From: Nonlabens sp.
Lineage (GTDB): Bacteria; Bacteroidota; Bacteroidia; Flavobacteriales; Flavobacteriaceae
DNA length: 64,000 nt
Direction of reading: 5' to 3'
Assembly: GCA_020630715.1 (NCBI GenBank)
Contig: JAHDIQ010000005.1
Span: 201,367 to 265,366, forward strand
The translations under genes were made by a program, and so were the position numbers. The notes under the pieces are model-generated. The model saw only the letters and a program-made list of their open reading frames with translations, was not told the origin of the DNA and made no database searches. This document shows, in pieces, positions 38,801-48,347 of this stretch; within the stretch, counting starts at the first letter, position 1; every line of letters starts with the position of its first letter.

Positions 38801-39937
38801 TTATCCTAAAATCCCTTTTTGCTTCTTATAAAAAGCATCTGCTTGATCTTGAATGAGTTGCCTTGCAATTTTACGTTTGTGGTTGTATAGTGCTTCTTCT
38901 TCGGCAATATCAGAATATACACGATTATTAACTGCTAGATCTGTAGCAACTAGAATATCTTGCTGTGATTTTTGCTGTGTTACCCATGACTTCACGAGGT
39001 CTTCGCGTTCTGCTAGTTTGAAATCATATTCACCTCTAGGTGCTAACAATTTAGCAATGATAGGTGAAGTTTCTATGGCTAGAAATAATAGGAATATAAA
39101 GAATGAAGTAATAAACGGTAGTTTGTTTAAAGCTTCAATACGTGCCATCAATCCGTCAAAGTTGTCAATGATAGGTTGTGAACTCGCCAGTTGCTCGTTT
39201 TCCTGAATTCCTAAGGTGGCTAGTTGGGCTTCTATTGCTGTGATTTTAGATTGATTTGTTTCTTTAAGTATTACTAAATCTGCAAGTGCGGCGTCGTGTT
39301 TCTCGCGTTTTTCTTTATACACAGGACCTTTCCCTAGTTTTTCGGTTCCTGCGGTTCCTTCTGCTTCAGAGATATAGATGTCGTAGAGTTCGTTTACTTC
39401 GCTTTCTTTTGTGGTGATCTCTGTTTTTAATTCTTGTATCGCTTTCGCGAAAGCGGACTCTTCACCAGCATAAAGGGCTGCAATTTGCTCTTGATTTTCT
39501 AGCGTCATGGCGTTCTTTTCTTCCAGTAATACCTGGTCAATTTCTTTCTCAAAAATCTTTAATTCAAGCGGCTTTGAAATCACTACCGCGATGATGATTG
39601 CTAGTAGAATACGTGGTGTAGCTTGCCATATTTCATTGATTTTACGATCATTTTTCTTTAAAGTAGAAACGATGTAACGGTCCAAATTAAATATCAATAA
39701 ACCCCAAATAAAACCGAAAAAAGTGGCAATCCACGCATTGTCAAAAACCGTGAATAAGGCATAACTAGCCGCAAAAAATGCCATCAAGGCTGTGAAAAAA
39801 ACAGTAGCTCCTATACCAGCGTATTTATTACGTTCACTAGCACTACAGTTGTCTAATAAAGGTGCGTCTGCACCACTACAAAAAATGAAAAAGGATTGCA
39901 TAACAAGGTGTTTTAAGTGGCGCGCTGTGCTTGCCAA
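38801..39937 (-). CDS. DUF4407 domain-containing membrane protein
   Basis: CSGADAPLLDNCSASERNKYAGIGATVFFTALMAFFAASYALFTVFDN; FGFIWGLLIFNLDRYIVSTL. Confidence 0.9.
   Translation of the reverse strand: MASTARHLKHLVMQSFFIFCSGADAPLLDNCSASERNKYAGIGATVFFTALMAFFAASYALFTVFDNAWIATFFGFIWGLLIFNLDRYIVSTLKKNDRKINEIWQATPRILLAIIIAVVISKPLELKIFEKEIDQVLLEEKNAMTLENQEQIAALYAGEESAFAKAIQELKTEITTKESEVNELYDIYISEAEGTAGTEKLGKGPVYKEKREKHDAALADLVILKETNQSKITAIEAQLATLGIQENEQLASSQPIIDNFDGLMARIEALNKLPFITSFFIFLLFLAIETSPIIAKLLAPRGEYDFKLAEREDLVKSWVTQQKSQQDILVATDLAVNNRVYSDIAEEEALYNHKRKIARQLIQDQADAFYKKQKGILG
39440..39455 (-). repeat. Dispersed palindrome copy inside DUF4407 CDS (AFAKA frame)
   Basis: GEESAFAKAIQEL. Confidence 0.95.
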
Positions 39938-40019
39938 TGTGAAAGAGGTTCACTTAGTTAACGTCGTTTTTTGCAAGATGTTACATGGGTAACTTGAATT
40001 AGAAATCTAAATTGAATGC

Positions 40020-40620
40020 TGTATATCAATTAAAGAATATCGAATACTGCAATGAATAGCTATTCTGAAGCTCCATCCCTTGAGGGAAGGTTGGGATGGG
40101 TGTTTTTTAATTTGAACTTGAACCTGAACTCGAACACTGAACACCGATTAAAGAATATCGAATATTGAAATGAACCTCAAAAAGCTCCTTTCCTTTAAAA
40201 GGAAAGGTGGGCAAAATGGAGCTTGCGGAATTTTGCTCGGAAAGGATAAAAAGAGCGGATCTGAACTTTAATCTGAAGTCAAACCAAAATACTGTTTAGA
40301 AAGTTTTCCCTTTGAAGGGAAAATGTCCAGCGGACAAAAGGGATGTTCAACGGTGAACTTGATCTCGAACATTAAACACTGAATAACGATTAAAGAATAT
40401 TGAATACTGAAATTAATAGCTATTCTGAAGCTCCTTCCCTTGAGGGAAGATTGGGATGGGTGTTTTTTTAATTTGAACTCGAACTCGATGTGAAAAATGT
40501 TCTTTCCACTCTAGCAGACTGCCACGCTCCACTGTCGCTCGCAGTATGCTATTTTACAGCATATTTCGTGGATCCCGATAGCTATCGGGAGACGAAGGAA
40601 TCTGTTGTTTTAGACTTAAG
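40020..40620. repeat. Repeat-rich block, left flank of blaR1/blaI-like pair
   Basis: Hairpin modules, GATTAAAGAATATCGAATA module and GAACTC/GAACTT tandem repeats shared with 43300-44100. Confidence 0.9.
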
Positions 40621-40632
40621 CTTAAACGATAC

Positions 40633-42858
40633 CTAACAACCATCACCTGCTAAAGGATTTTGAGTAGGTAATGCTGGACCAGTATTCAGGAATTTACTTT
40701 GAATAATCATGGTAGGTTCACCAGCGATAGTGTCTAGATATACACCACGCTGTCCTTTGTCTATTAAGATTTCGCGTGCTTTTCCTGCATTTATAGACTC
40801 ACCATCAAATTGATATTTTAAGGTGTAGCGATTTAAATTCATAACATGAAAGGCATCGCCTATCATTTGTGGTGGTTGTTCTGTTCTGTCTTGATTTTCT
40901 TGCGACGCTTTACTTTGATTCCCATTTTCAACAATTAATGAAGCCATTTTTTGAAATTGTTCTATGGTCATCTTTTCACCAGCATTATCGCTAAAATTTA
41001 ATGTGTTTGGGACACCTTTTGTATAGCTCACGTCAGCAAATTCGTTTTTATTTATGTAATCTTTTAAAGATTCAATTTTAGCATTTTTGCCGTTGATTTG
41101 ATAAACTGTTTTTGAGTCTTGGTCTAAGCTAAGTGATAGAATTGACCTTCTCAAATAATGATCTTGACTGTTAGCTTCAGAAACAGAGTTTTTACCTGAT
41201 TTGGAGTTTGCCTGGTCTTTTACCGAATTATTAACCTCGTTTGATTTATTGCTTAAATAAAATGGCTGTTGAACAGTTGATTGGGCTTTAGTTTCAGAAG
41301 TAGTATTAGTCTGATTATTGCCATCAGGATCATCTTCTTGCGGTTTAAGAGCTTGACTATCTTCTTCAACCTCAATTATGTCATAATTAAATTTTTTCCA
41401 ATCAAAGACTTTTCCATTTTTACTAGTAATTATAACATCATTGTCAATCTTTTCAAAACTGTATGCCTTTCCGAATAGTTCAATAAATCCATAATCTTTA
41501 TTCATAGGTAAAAAAATGGTATTGCGAGCATCTGGAAAAACATAGAAATGATATTCTGTGAGATCATTTCTCACGCTTTTATGAAAATCAATAAAGGAGA
41601 AGTCATAGTTGAATAATTCATCGTAGGATAGTGTTCTTTTCTTTAGTTCGCCATTTATCGTTGCTCGCTCTTCAAATTTAAGTTGACCAGATTCAATTTT
41701 TTGTCTAGATTGTTCTGGTGATGCACTCAGTTCATTCAGTACTTTTTTGGAATCGTATTGTACAGAAATGAACAATTGATTTTCTTCAATATCTACCTTT
41801 TCACCATCAGGAAAATACAAATGAACTAATGTGTCATTTTCTATATCATAGTCGTAATTAATCCCATTATAGTTAACCGTACCTATCTTTTGAAAACCAT
41901 CTACATCTATCCCGTATACATGATTAGCATTTTCATTTGTGTCATGCATGCCACCAAAAAAAGTACTGTGATCAATCATGCGTATTTCTTTCTCCTTACC
42001 GCAAGCAATCACTAAGGTAACAACTAGAACTACCATCGCAACACTACGCAGTAATCCATTAGATATAGATGTTTTAGTTCTCATAATTTGAAATCTTTTT
42101 TTGATAATAGGATAATTAAAGGTATGTGCGAGTTGAGAGCTCTTTGTAGTATTTGTATAATCTAATAATAGTTGCTGGTAAGCAGTGGTATCTTTCCCTT
42201 GATCTAGTACGGTACGATCTGCGAGGAATTCATGATTGAGCTTAATACTGTATCGTATGACATACAATACAGGATGAAACCATAAGAAAATCAATAGTAA
42301 CTCTATCAATATAATGTCATAACTATGTCGTTGATCTAGATGTGCTTTCTCATGTTCTAAGATTTCTACTGGAATCTTATTAGCTTCATAATCGTTTTTA
42401 GACACAAAAATTCTATTAATAAAGGAATGTGGAATGGTGATTCCATTTCTTAAGATCAGTTTGTAAATGGAATAAGAAGCAGTCCTGTCGTTTTGACGAA
42501 CTTGAAAACTCTTTAAGTTTTTAAGAAAACGATATCCCATAACAAGAACACCAATAACGTAAATACCTATAAGGACATTCCACCAGTTAAATGGTTCTTC
42601 AATAGCTTCTATAGGTTGTGATTTTGTTGAGAGAATTTCACTAGGAACATAATTATTGTAGTTTATAACACTGCTAACTTCTGCTACAGGAATGACGACT
42701 GTTTTAACCACTAACAATGGAATAATCGTCGCTAGTAACAGTGATCCTAAAAGATACCATCTTTTAAATTCATGCCACGACGTGTTTTCTAATGCCAGTT
42801 TATAAAACAACCACAACACAAATAGGCACACTGTGCTATTAATTAAGAAATGTTCCAT
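40633..42858 (-). CDS. M56 family peptidase / BlaR1-like antirepressor with large C-terminal region
   Basis: VEILEHEKAHLDQRHSYDIILIELLLIFLWFHPVLY; N-terminal TM helices. Confidence 0.92.
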   Translation of the reverse strand: MEHFLINSTVCLFVLWLFYKLALENTSWHEFKRWYLLGSLLLATIIPLLVVKTVVIPVAEVSSVINYNNYVPSEILSTKSQPIEAIEEPFNWWNVLIGIYVIGVLVMGYRFLKNLKSFQVRQNDRTASYSIYKLILRNGITIPHSFINRIFVSKNDYEANKIPVEILEHEKAHLDQRHSYDIILIELLLIFLWFHPVLYVIRYSIKLNHEFLADRTVLDQGKDTTAYQQLLLDYTNTTKSSQLAHTFNYPIIKKRFQIMRTKTSISNGLLRSVAMVVLVVTLVIACGKEKEIRMIDHSTFFGGMHDTNENANHVYGIDVDGFQKIGTVNYNGINYDYDIENDTLVHLYFPDGEKVDIEENQLFISVQYDSKKVLNELSASPEQSRQKIESGQLKFEERATINGELKKRTLSYDELFNYDFSFIDFHKSVRNDLTEYHFYVFPDARNTIFLPMNKDYGFIELFGKAYSFEKIDNDVIITSKNGKVFDWKKFNYDIIEVEEDSQALKPQEDDPDGNNQTNTTSETKAQSTVQQPFYLSNKSNEVNNSVKDQANSKSGKNSVSEANSQDHYLRRSILSLSLDQDSKTVYQINGKNAKIESLKDYINKNEFADVSYTKGVPNTLNFSDNAGEKMTIEQFQKMASLIVENGNQSKASQENQDRTEQPPQMIGDAFHVMNLNRYTLKYQFDGESINAGKAREILIDKGQRGVYLDTIAGEPTMIIQSKFLNTGPALPTQNPLAGDGC

Positions 42859-42860
42859 GC

Positions 42861-43226
42861 CTATGATTTTTTGATTTGACCATCGATGATATCACGTAAT
42901 TGCTTAAGCTCTTCCTGTGATAATTGTGTTTCTTTAGTAAAGAACGATGCAAACTGACTTGCGCTATCATTGAAAAAATTCTTGATCAATCCATTTACGT
43001 GTGTAGAAAAATAATCACTCTTTTTAACAAGTGGAAAATATTCTCTACTACGGCCAAAGAGCTTAAAGCCTACGAAACCTTTATCAGTCATTCGCTTTAA
43101 CAACGTAGCGATGGTAGTAGTTGCTGGTTTAGGATCATCATACTCTTCTAGTAAGTCTTTCATAAAAGCTTTATCTAGCTTCCATAAGTGACTCATTAGT
43201 TCTTCTTCACTTTTTGATAGTTTCAT
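42861..43226 (-). CDS. BlaI/MecI/CopY family transcriptional regulator
   Basis: LSKSEEELMSHLWKLDKAFMKDLLEEYDDPKPATTTIATLLKRMTDKGFV. Confidence 0.94.
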   Translation of the reverse strand: MKLSKSEEELMSHLWKLDKAFMKDLLEEYDDPKPATTTIATLLKRMTDKGFVGFKLFGRSREYFPLVKKSDYFSTHVNGLIKNFFNDSASQFASFFTKETQLSQEELKQLRDIIDGQIKKS

Positions 43227-43319
43227 GCTCTACATTACTAGAATAAACTCTACAAATGTAGAATAAATATTTCATTCTACAAGTGTAGAGCGTAAAAAAC
43301 TTAAATTTGAACTCGAATC

Positions 43320-44100
43320 TGAATTAGTTAATTTCATTGTGTACTATTCTCAATATCGGTAAAGAATACGGATGTTGTAATTAAAGTTTTCCCTTTGAAG
43401 GGAAAATGTCCAGCGGACAAAAGGGATGTTCTACGGTGACATTGAAATTGAACTCGAATCTGAACTCAAACTCAATGTGGAAATCTTCCTTCCACTCTAA
43501 CAGACTGCCACGCTCTGTTATCGCTCGCAGTATGCTTTTCTACCGCATATTCCGAGGATCCCGATAGCTATCGGGAGACGAAGAAATCTATTGTTTTAAA
43601 CCTAAATTAGTTTGTAGAAACCGCACCCTTTAGGGCTGGGGAAACGGTTTCGAATCTGAACTTGAACTCGATCTCGAACACTGAACTCGATCTCGAACAC
43701 TGAAATTAATAGCTATTCTCAAACTCCTTCCCTCGAGGGAAGGTTGAGATGGGTGTTGCTCTCATTACAACTTAAACCAGTAATCGAACCAATATACTCT
43801 TTAGAAAGTTTTCCCTTTGAAGGGAAAATGTCCAGCGGACAAAAGGGATGTTCTACGGTGAACCTGAACTTGAACTCGAACTCGAACTTGAACTCGAACA
43901 CTGAATACCGATTAAAGAATACCGAATATTGAAATTAATAGCTATTCTCAAACTCCTTCCCTTGAGGGAAGGTTGGGATTGGTATTGCTCTCATTACAAC
44001 TTGAATCTGAAGCCAAACCAAAATACTTTTTAGAAAGTTTTCCCTTTAAAGGGAAAATGTCCAGCGGACAAAAGGGATGTTCTACGGTGAAATTGAAATT
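43320..44100. repeat. Repeat-rich block, right flank of blaR1/blaI-like pair
   Basis: Three copies of the aagttttccctttgaagggaaaatgtccagcggacaaaagggatgtt module, cttccctNgagggaagg modules, GAACTC repeats and a direct repeat of 40482-40619. Confidence 0.92.
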
Positions 44101-44231
44101 GAAAATTCCTACCGCACATTGCGAGTAGTTTACTAAGAAGGAATTCGTAGCTTTACACTTAAACTTAAACCTGTTGTTTCGTTTTTAGGAACGCTTTACT
44201 GTCTTAAAAGCAATAAGATTAGTTGTAATCC

Positions 44232-44247
44232 CACTTTCGCGAAAGCG
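44232..44247 (-). repeat. Dispersed palindrome, one mismatch (intergenic)
   Basis: caCTTTCGCGAAAGCGtaatca; minus strand reads tgattaCGCTTTCGCGAAAGtg. Confidence 0.88.
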
Positions 44248-44258
44248 TAATCATTCAC

Positions 44259-45401
44259 TTACTGCGCCACTACCTTAATTGTATTCTTAACCAGCTCGGC
44301 TCTTTTACGTGCTGCATTGATATCTTGATCCACAACGGTAACGTGCCCCATTTTTCTAAATGGTCTAGTTTGTGCCTTACCATAAATATGTGGTGTCACA
44401 CCAGAAAGTTGTAAAATATCATTCATGCCATCGTAGATCACATTACCCGTATGATGTTCATCGCCTACTAAGTTGACCATTACAGCACCTATCGTGCTAT
44501 CAGTATTGCCTAGCGGTAAATCTAGTACACATCTCACATGCTGTTCAAATTGATCTGTAACAGATCCTTCAATAGTATAATGTCCCGAATTATGCGGTCG
44601 TGGTGCAACCTCATTTACTAGAATATCGCCATCTTTTGTAAGAAATAATTCTACAGCTAGTAATCCTACGTGCTCATAAGCTTCAGAAACTTGAAGTGCG
44701 ATAGCTCTTGCTTTATCAGCAATTGCATCATCTATACGTGCTGGGCAAATCACGTATTCCACTTGGTTTGCTTCTGGATGAAATTCCATCTCTACTACAG
44801 GATAGGTTTTGATCTCGCCACTAGTATTGCGTGCCACAATAACGGCTAGCTCTAGCTCAAAATCAATCATATCTTCATAGATACATTCTTGCTGTGGTAA
44901 ATCTGCTAGGTCTTCCTGAGAACGGATCACCTTAACGCCTTTACCATCGTAGCCACCTTCGGCACTTTTCCAGATGAATGGAAATTCCCGATTTGTGTTG
45001 AGGTCTGGTTGTTGTAAAATTTCAAAACTAGCGGTAGGAATACCGTTTTCTTGATAAAAAGATTTCTGTCTGGCTTTATTACGTATTAGATTTAGCACTC
45101 GTGCGCTAGGTGATACAGCGATACCTTGATCTTCTAGATCTTGTAAGGCTTGCACATTGATATTTTCAATCTCAATGGTAAGGATATCTACTTGCTGGCC
45201 AAATTCCATTACAGCTTCATAATCCATGATATCACCTTCAAAAAACACATCACAGCCTTGAAAAGCTGGCGCGTCCTCAGTCTTGTCCATTACAAAGGTC
45301 CCGATGTCCCATTTACGTGTGGTGTATAACATCATTTTACCTAGCTGTCCGCCACCTAGTATTCCTAGTGTAAAAGCAGATGAAAAAAGTGGTGTGCTCA
45401 T
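44259..45401 (-). CDS. purK: 5-(carboxyamino)imidazole ribonucleotide synthase
   Basis: LGILGGGQLGKMMLYTTRKWDIG...EVAPRPHNSGHYTIEG. Confidence 0.96.
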   Translation of the reverse strand: MSTPLFSSAFTLGILGGGQLGKMMLYTTRKWDIGTFVMDKTEDAPAFQGCDVFFEGDIMDYEAVMEFGQQVDILTIEIENINVQALQDLEDQGIAVSPSARVLNLIRNKARQKSFYQENGIPTASFEILQQPDLNTNREFPFIWKSAEGGYDGKGVKVIRSQEDLADLPQQECIYEDMIDFELELAVIVARNTSGEIKTYPVVEMEFHPEANQVEYVICPARIDDAIADKARAIALQVSEAYEHVGLLAVELFLTKDGDILVNEVAPRPHNSGHYTIEGSVTDQFEQHVRCVLDLPLGNTDSTIGAVMVNLVGDEHHTGNVIYDGMNDILQLSGVTPHIYGKAQTRPFRKMGHVTVVDQDINAARKRAELVKNTIKVVAQ

Positions 45402-45569
45402 AAGGCAAATTTAAACTTTAACTTAAAAAGAAATATGAGATCAGTAACCAAATTCAGGTTAGTATGAAAGTTACTGCCATCGAAGTACTAAAACACTCAA
45501 CACTTAACAGCTAACTGCGACTGCCTACTGTAGACTATTGATTATCTTTGCACAAAATAAAAACCACCA

Positions 45570-46673
45570 GTGATTCAACTTCACGACCTTTATTTTAAGC
45601 CCTATTTAAGCGCACAGCAAATAAGCGATGCCGTAGACAATTTGGCTTACCAATTGAACCGCGACCTCGCTGGTAAGAATCCTATTTTTCTGGGAATTCT
45701 CAATGGTAGTTACATGGTGCTGGCAGATCTGACTCGTAAATTTCAACACGATTGCGAGATCGCATTTTTACGCGCCAGTAGTTACTCAGGAACCAGCTCT
45801 ACCGGTGAGGTGACAGAGCATCTTCCGCTAGACGTGGACATTACAAATAGGGTAGTCGTTATCGTTGAGGATATTGTGGATACTGGATTGACGGTGGATA
45901 CGCTTTCGCGAAAGCTTACTAACCACAACCCAACTGCTCTTTACGTGGCAACCTTGTTTTTAAAACCTGAGGTCTATAATCGGGAATTAAAAATAGACTA
46001 CGTAGGACAAAATATTGAGAATAAATTTGTCGTGGGATACGGCATGGATTATAATAACCTAGGGCGCAATTTGCCCGAACTTTATGTACAAACACAGCGT
46101 ATGAAAAATATCGTACTCTTCGGTCCACCAGGTGCCGGAAAAGGAACACAAGCAGATCGTCTCAAAGAAAAATACAACCTCGTACACATTTCTACAGGTG
46201 ATGTTTTTAGATATAATATTAAGAATGGTACAGAACTAGGAACACTAGCAAAATCCTTTATCGATAAAGGACAGCTAGTTCCAGATACGGTGACTATCGA
46301 TATGTTACGTGCAGAGGTTGAGAAAACACCAGATGCAAACGGGTTTATTTTTGACGGTTTCCCACGTACTAATGCCCAAGCCGAAGCACTAGACGAGTTA
46401 CTTTCTACCATGAACACAACCGTGGCAGGAATGGTGGCGCTAGAAGTAGATGATGAAAGCCTAGTACAACGATTACTAGAACGAGGAAAAAGTAGTGGTC
46501 GTGCAGACGATGCAGATGAAGGCGTGATACGCAATCGTATTAAAGTATATTACGACGAGACTGCACCACTTAAAAATTATTACGAGGCACAAAACAAATA
46601 CCACGGCGTGAATGGTCTAGGATCTATTGATGAGATAACAGATCGACTGAGTGTGGAGTTTGATAAGCTTTAA
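45570..46673 (+). CDS. Hypoxanthine phosphoribosyltransferase fused to adenylate kinase (GTG start)
   Basis: N-term ILNGSYMVLADLTRKF...VVIVEDIVDTGLTVDTL...FVVGYGMDYNNLGRNLPELYV; C-term NIVLFGPPGAGKGTQADRLKEKYNLVHISTGDVFR...FDGFPRT; no stop between. Confidence 0.93.
   Translation: MIQLHDLYFKPYLSAQQISDAVDNLAYQLNRDLAGKNPIFLGILNGSYMVLADLTRKFQHDCEIAFLRASSYSGTSSTGEVTEHLPLDVDITNRVVVIVEDIVDTGLTVDTLSRKLTNHNPTALYVATLFLKPEVYNRELKIDYVGQNIENKFVVGYGMDYNNLGRNLPELYVQTQRMKNIVLFGPPGAGKGTQADRLKEKYNLVHISTGDVFRYNIKNGTELGTLAKSFIDKGQLVPDTVTIDMLRAEVEKTPDANGFIFDGFPRTNAQAEALDELLSTMNTTVAGMVALEVDDESLVQRLLERGKSSGRADDADEGVIRNRIKVYYDETAPLKNYYEAQNKYHGVNGLGSIDEITDRLSVEFDKL
45901..45915 (+). repeat. Dispersed palindrome copy inside the HPRT domain (LSRK frame)
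   Basis: VDTLSRKLTNHNPTA, directly after the PRPP-binding motif. Confidence 0.95.
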
Positions 46674-46675
46674 GA

Positions 46676-46725
46676 AACTGAACTTGAAGTTGAATTCGAA
46701 CTTGAACTTGAACTTGAACTTGAAA
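46676..46725 (+). repeat. GAACTT hexamer tandem repeat
   Basis: aactgaacttgaagttgaattcgaacttgaacttgaacttgaacttgaaa. Confidence 0.85.
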
Positions 46726-46848
46726 AAGAAAACAACTAGGTGACTGAGTTACATATTAAAATTGTATTCTTTATAAGTTATAAACCTTATAACTTTTGAC
46801 CCAATAACCCAACAACCCTTTACCCAATAAACCCTTAACCTAAAAACA

Positions 46849-47856
46849 ATGACCGAAGGAAATTTTGTAGACTATACTAAAGTACATCTGGAATCAGGTC
46901 GTGGTGGTAAAGGTAGCACGCACTTACATCGTGAAAAATACATCGATAAAGGTGGACCTGATGGTGGTGATGGTGGTCGTGGTGGTCATATCATTTTACG
47001 TGGTAACGAAAACCTATGGACACTATATCACTTTAAATATAAGCGACATTTTAAGGCCGCTCAAGGCGGTAATGGTGCAAAACAACGTCGTACTGGTGAA
47101 GACGGTGAAGACATTTATATTGAGTTGCCATTAGGAACTGTAGTAAAAGATACAGAAACCGGTGAGGTGATTTATGAAATGTTAGCTCATGGTGATGAAT
47201 ACGTTATTTGTGAAGGTGGAAAAGGTGGACGTGGTAACTGGCATTTTAAAACCAGTACCAGACAGACGCCACGATATGCACAACCAGGACTAGAAGGCGT
47301 ACAACGCGAACTAACTTTTGAGATGAAAGTGCTAGCAGATGTAGGTCTTGTAGGATTTCCTAATGCTGGTAAATCAACTTTACTATCTGTAATTACAAGT
47401 GCAAAACCTAAAATTGCTAACTACGAGTTTACCACTTTAAAACCGAATTTAGGAATTGTAGAATACCGTGATTTTAAGTCTTTTGTAATAGCAGATATCC
47501 CAGGAATCATTGAAGGTGCCGCAGAAGGGAAAGGTCTAGGTCACCGTTTCTTAAGACATATAGAACGTAATTCTACCTTATTATTCCTCATCCCAGCAGA
47601 TTCTGATGACATCAGTGCAGAGTATGATATTCTACTCAATGAGTTAAAGAAATACAATCCGGAATTGCTAGATAAAAACCGTTTTGTAGCTATTTCAAAG
47701 GCAGATATGCTGGATGAAGAACTGATTTCTCAAATGCGAGAATTATTAGACGATCAAGGCGCTTTTGATGGTGCACCTTACATGTTTATCTCATCCATTG
47801 CACAACAAAATCTTCAAGAATTAAAAGATCGATTGTGGTTTATGTTGAATGAGTAG
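46849..47856 (+). CDS. obgE: GTPase Obg/CgtA
   Basis: [64 protein letters not shown]. Confidence 0.97.
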   Translation: MTEGNFVDYTKVHLESGRGGKGSTHLHREKYIDKGGPDGGDGGRGGHIILRGNENLWTLYHFKYKRHFKAAQGGNGAKQRRTGEDGEDIYIELPLGTVVKDTETGEVIYEMLAHGDEYVICEGGKGGRGNWHFKTSTRQTPRYAQPGLEGVQRELTFEMKVLADVGLVGFPNAGKSTLLSVITSAKPKIANYEFTTLKPNLGIVEYRDFKSFVIADIPGIIEGAAEGKGLGHRFLRHIERNSTLLFLIPADSDDISAEYDILLNELKKYNPELLDKNRFVAISKADMLDEELISQMRELLDDQGAFDGAPYMFISSIAQQNLQELKDRLWFMLNE

Positions 47857-47859
47857 TAT

Positions 47860-48162
47860 CTATTCTGATTTAATTGAAATAGCATGAAAAAGGAAACCTA
47901 AGACAAATACTAGTTGCGCAACTATCGAGCATATGCTATAAACACTACCAATTCTTGCGTACAATTCCATTTGTTCAAAATTACTATTTTCAAGTAGCAT
48001 AAAGCTTACCACTGCATAAATAGAAAGTAGTAAAAAGCTGATGATACTACCTATCAACATAAGTAATTTTGGTCCTAAAGCTTTTAGTTTTTTAAATAAT
48101 ATGACCGTAGCAATTACTTCTACGATAAGTATTATTATATATGGTATGTTGTATGCTAACAT
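47860..48162 (-). CDS. Small hypothetical membrane protein
   Basis: 100-aa ORF with ~3 hydrophobic helices. Confidence 0.55.
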   Translation of the reverse strand: MLAYNIPYIIILIVEVIATVILFKKLKALGPKLLMLIGSIISFLLLSIYAVVSFMLLENSNFEQMELYARIGSVYSICSIVAQLVFVLGFLFHAISIKSE

Positions 48163-48347
48163 ATGATGTATTTTCTGTTGATTACTAAACTCTAAATTGC
48201 CTAAAATGGTGATTTAAATCCTTTTATGTATTAATGAAATTGTGCCTCACTTTTGTTATTAAAATTACAATTTCCAGCAATATACTATGATAAATGTTGA
48301 ACGGTTACTATTTTTAGGACTACAATTATATTATTAACCAATATTTT

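Noticed and set aside
40633-43226. BlaI/BlaR1-like pair as a beta-lactam resistance locus
   Set aside because: No beta-lactamase or PBP gene is adjacent; such pairs are common in Bacteroidota with unknown targets.
43719-43932. Small ORFs on both strands (43719-43901, 43744-43932)
   Set aside because: Generated by the hexamer and hairpin repeats (FEFKFEFEFKF, NLNLNSNSNLNSN); no coding signature.
43320-44100. Possible CRISPR array or ncRNA cluster beside the BlaI-like gene
   Set aside because: Repeats are heterogeneous hairpin modules with irregular spacing; no spacer-like unique segments of constant length.
46082-46534. 150-aa minus-strand ORF opposite the Adk domain
   Set aside because: Low-complexity Ser/Pro-rich shadow ORF antisense to a well-supported CDS.
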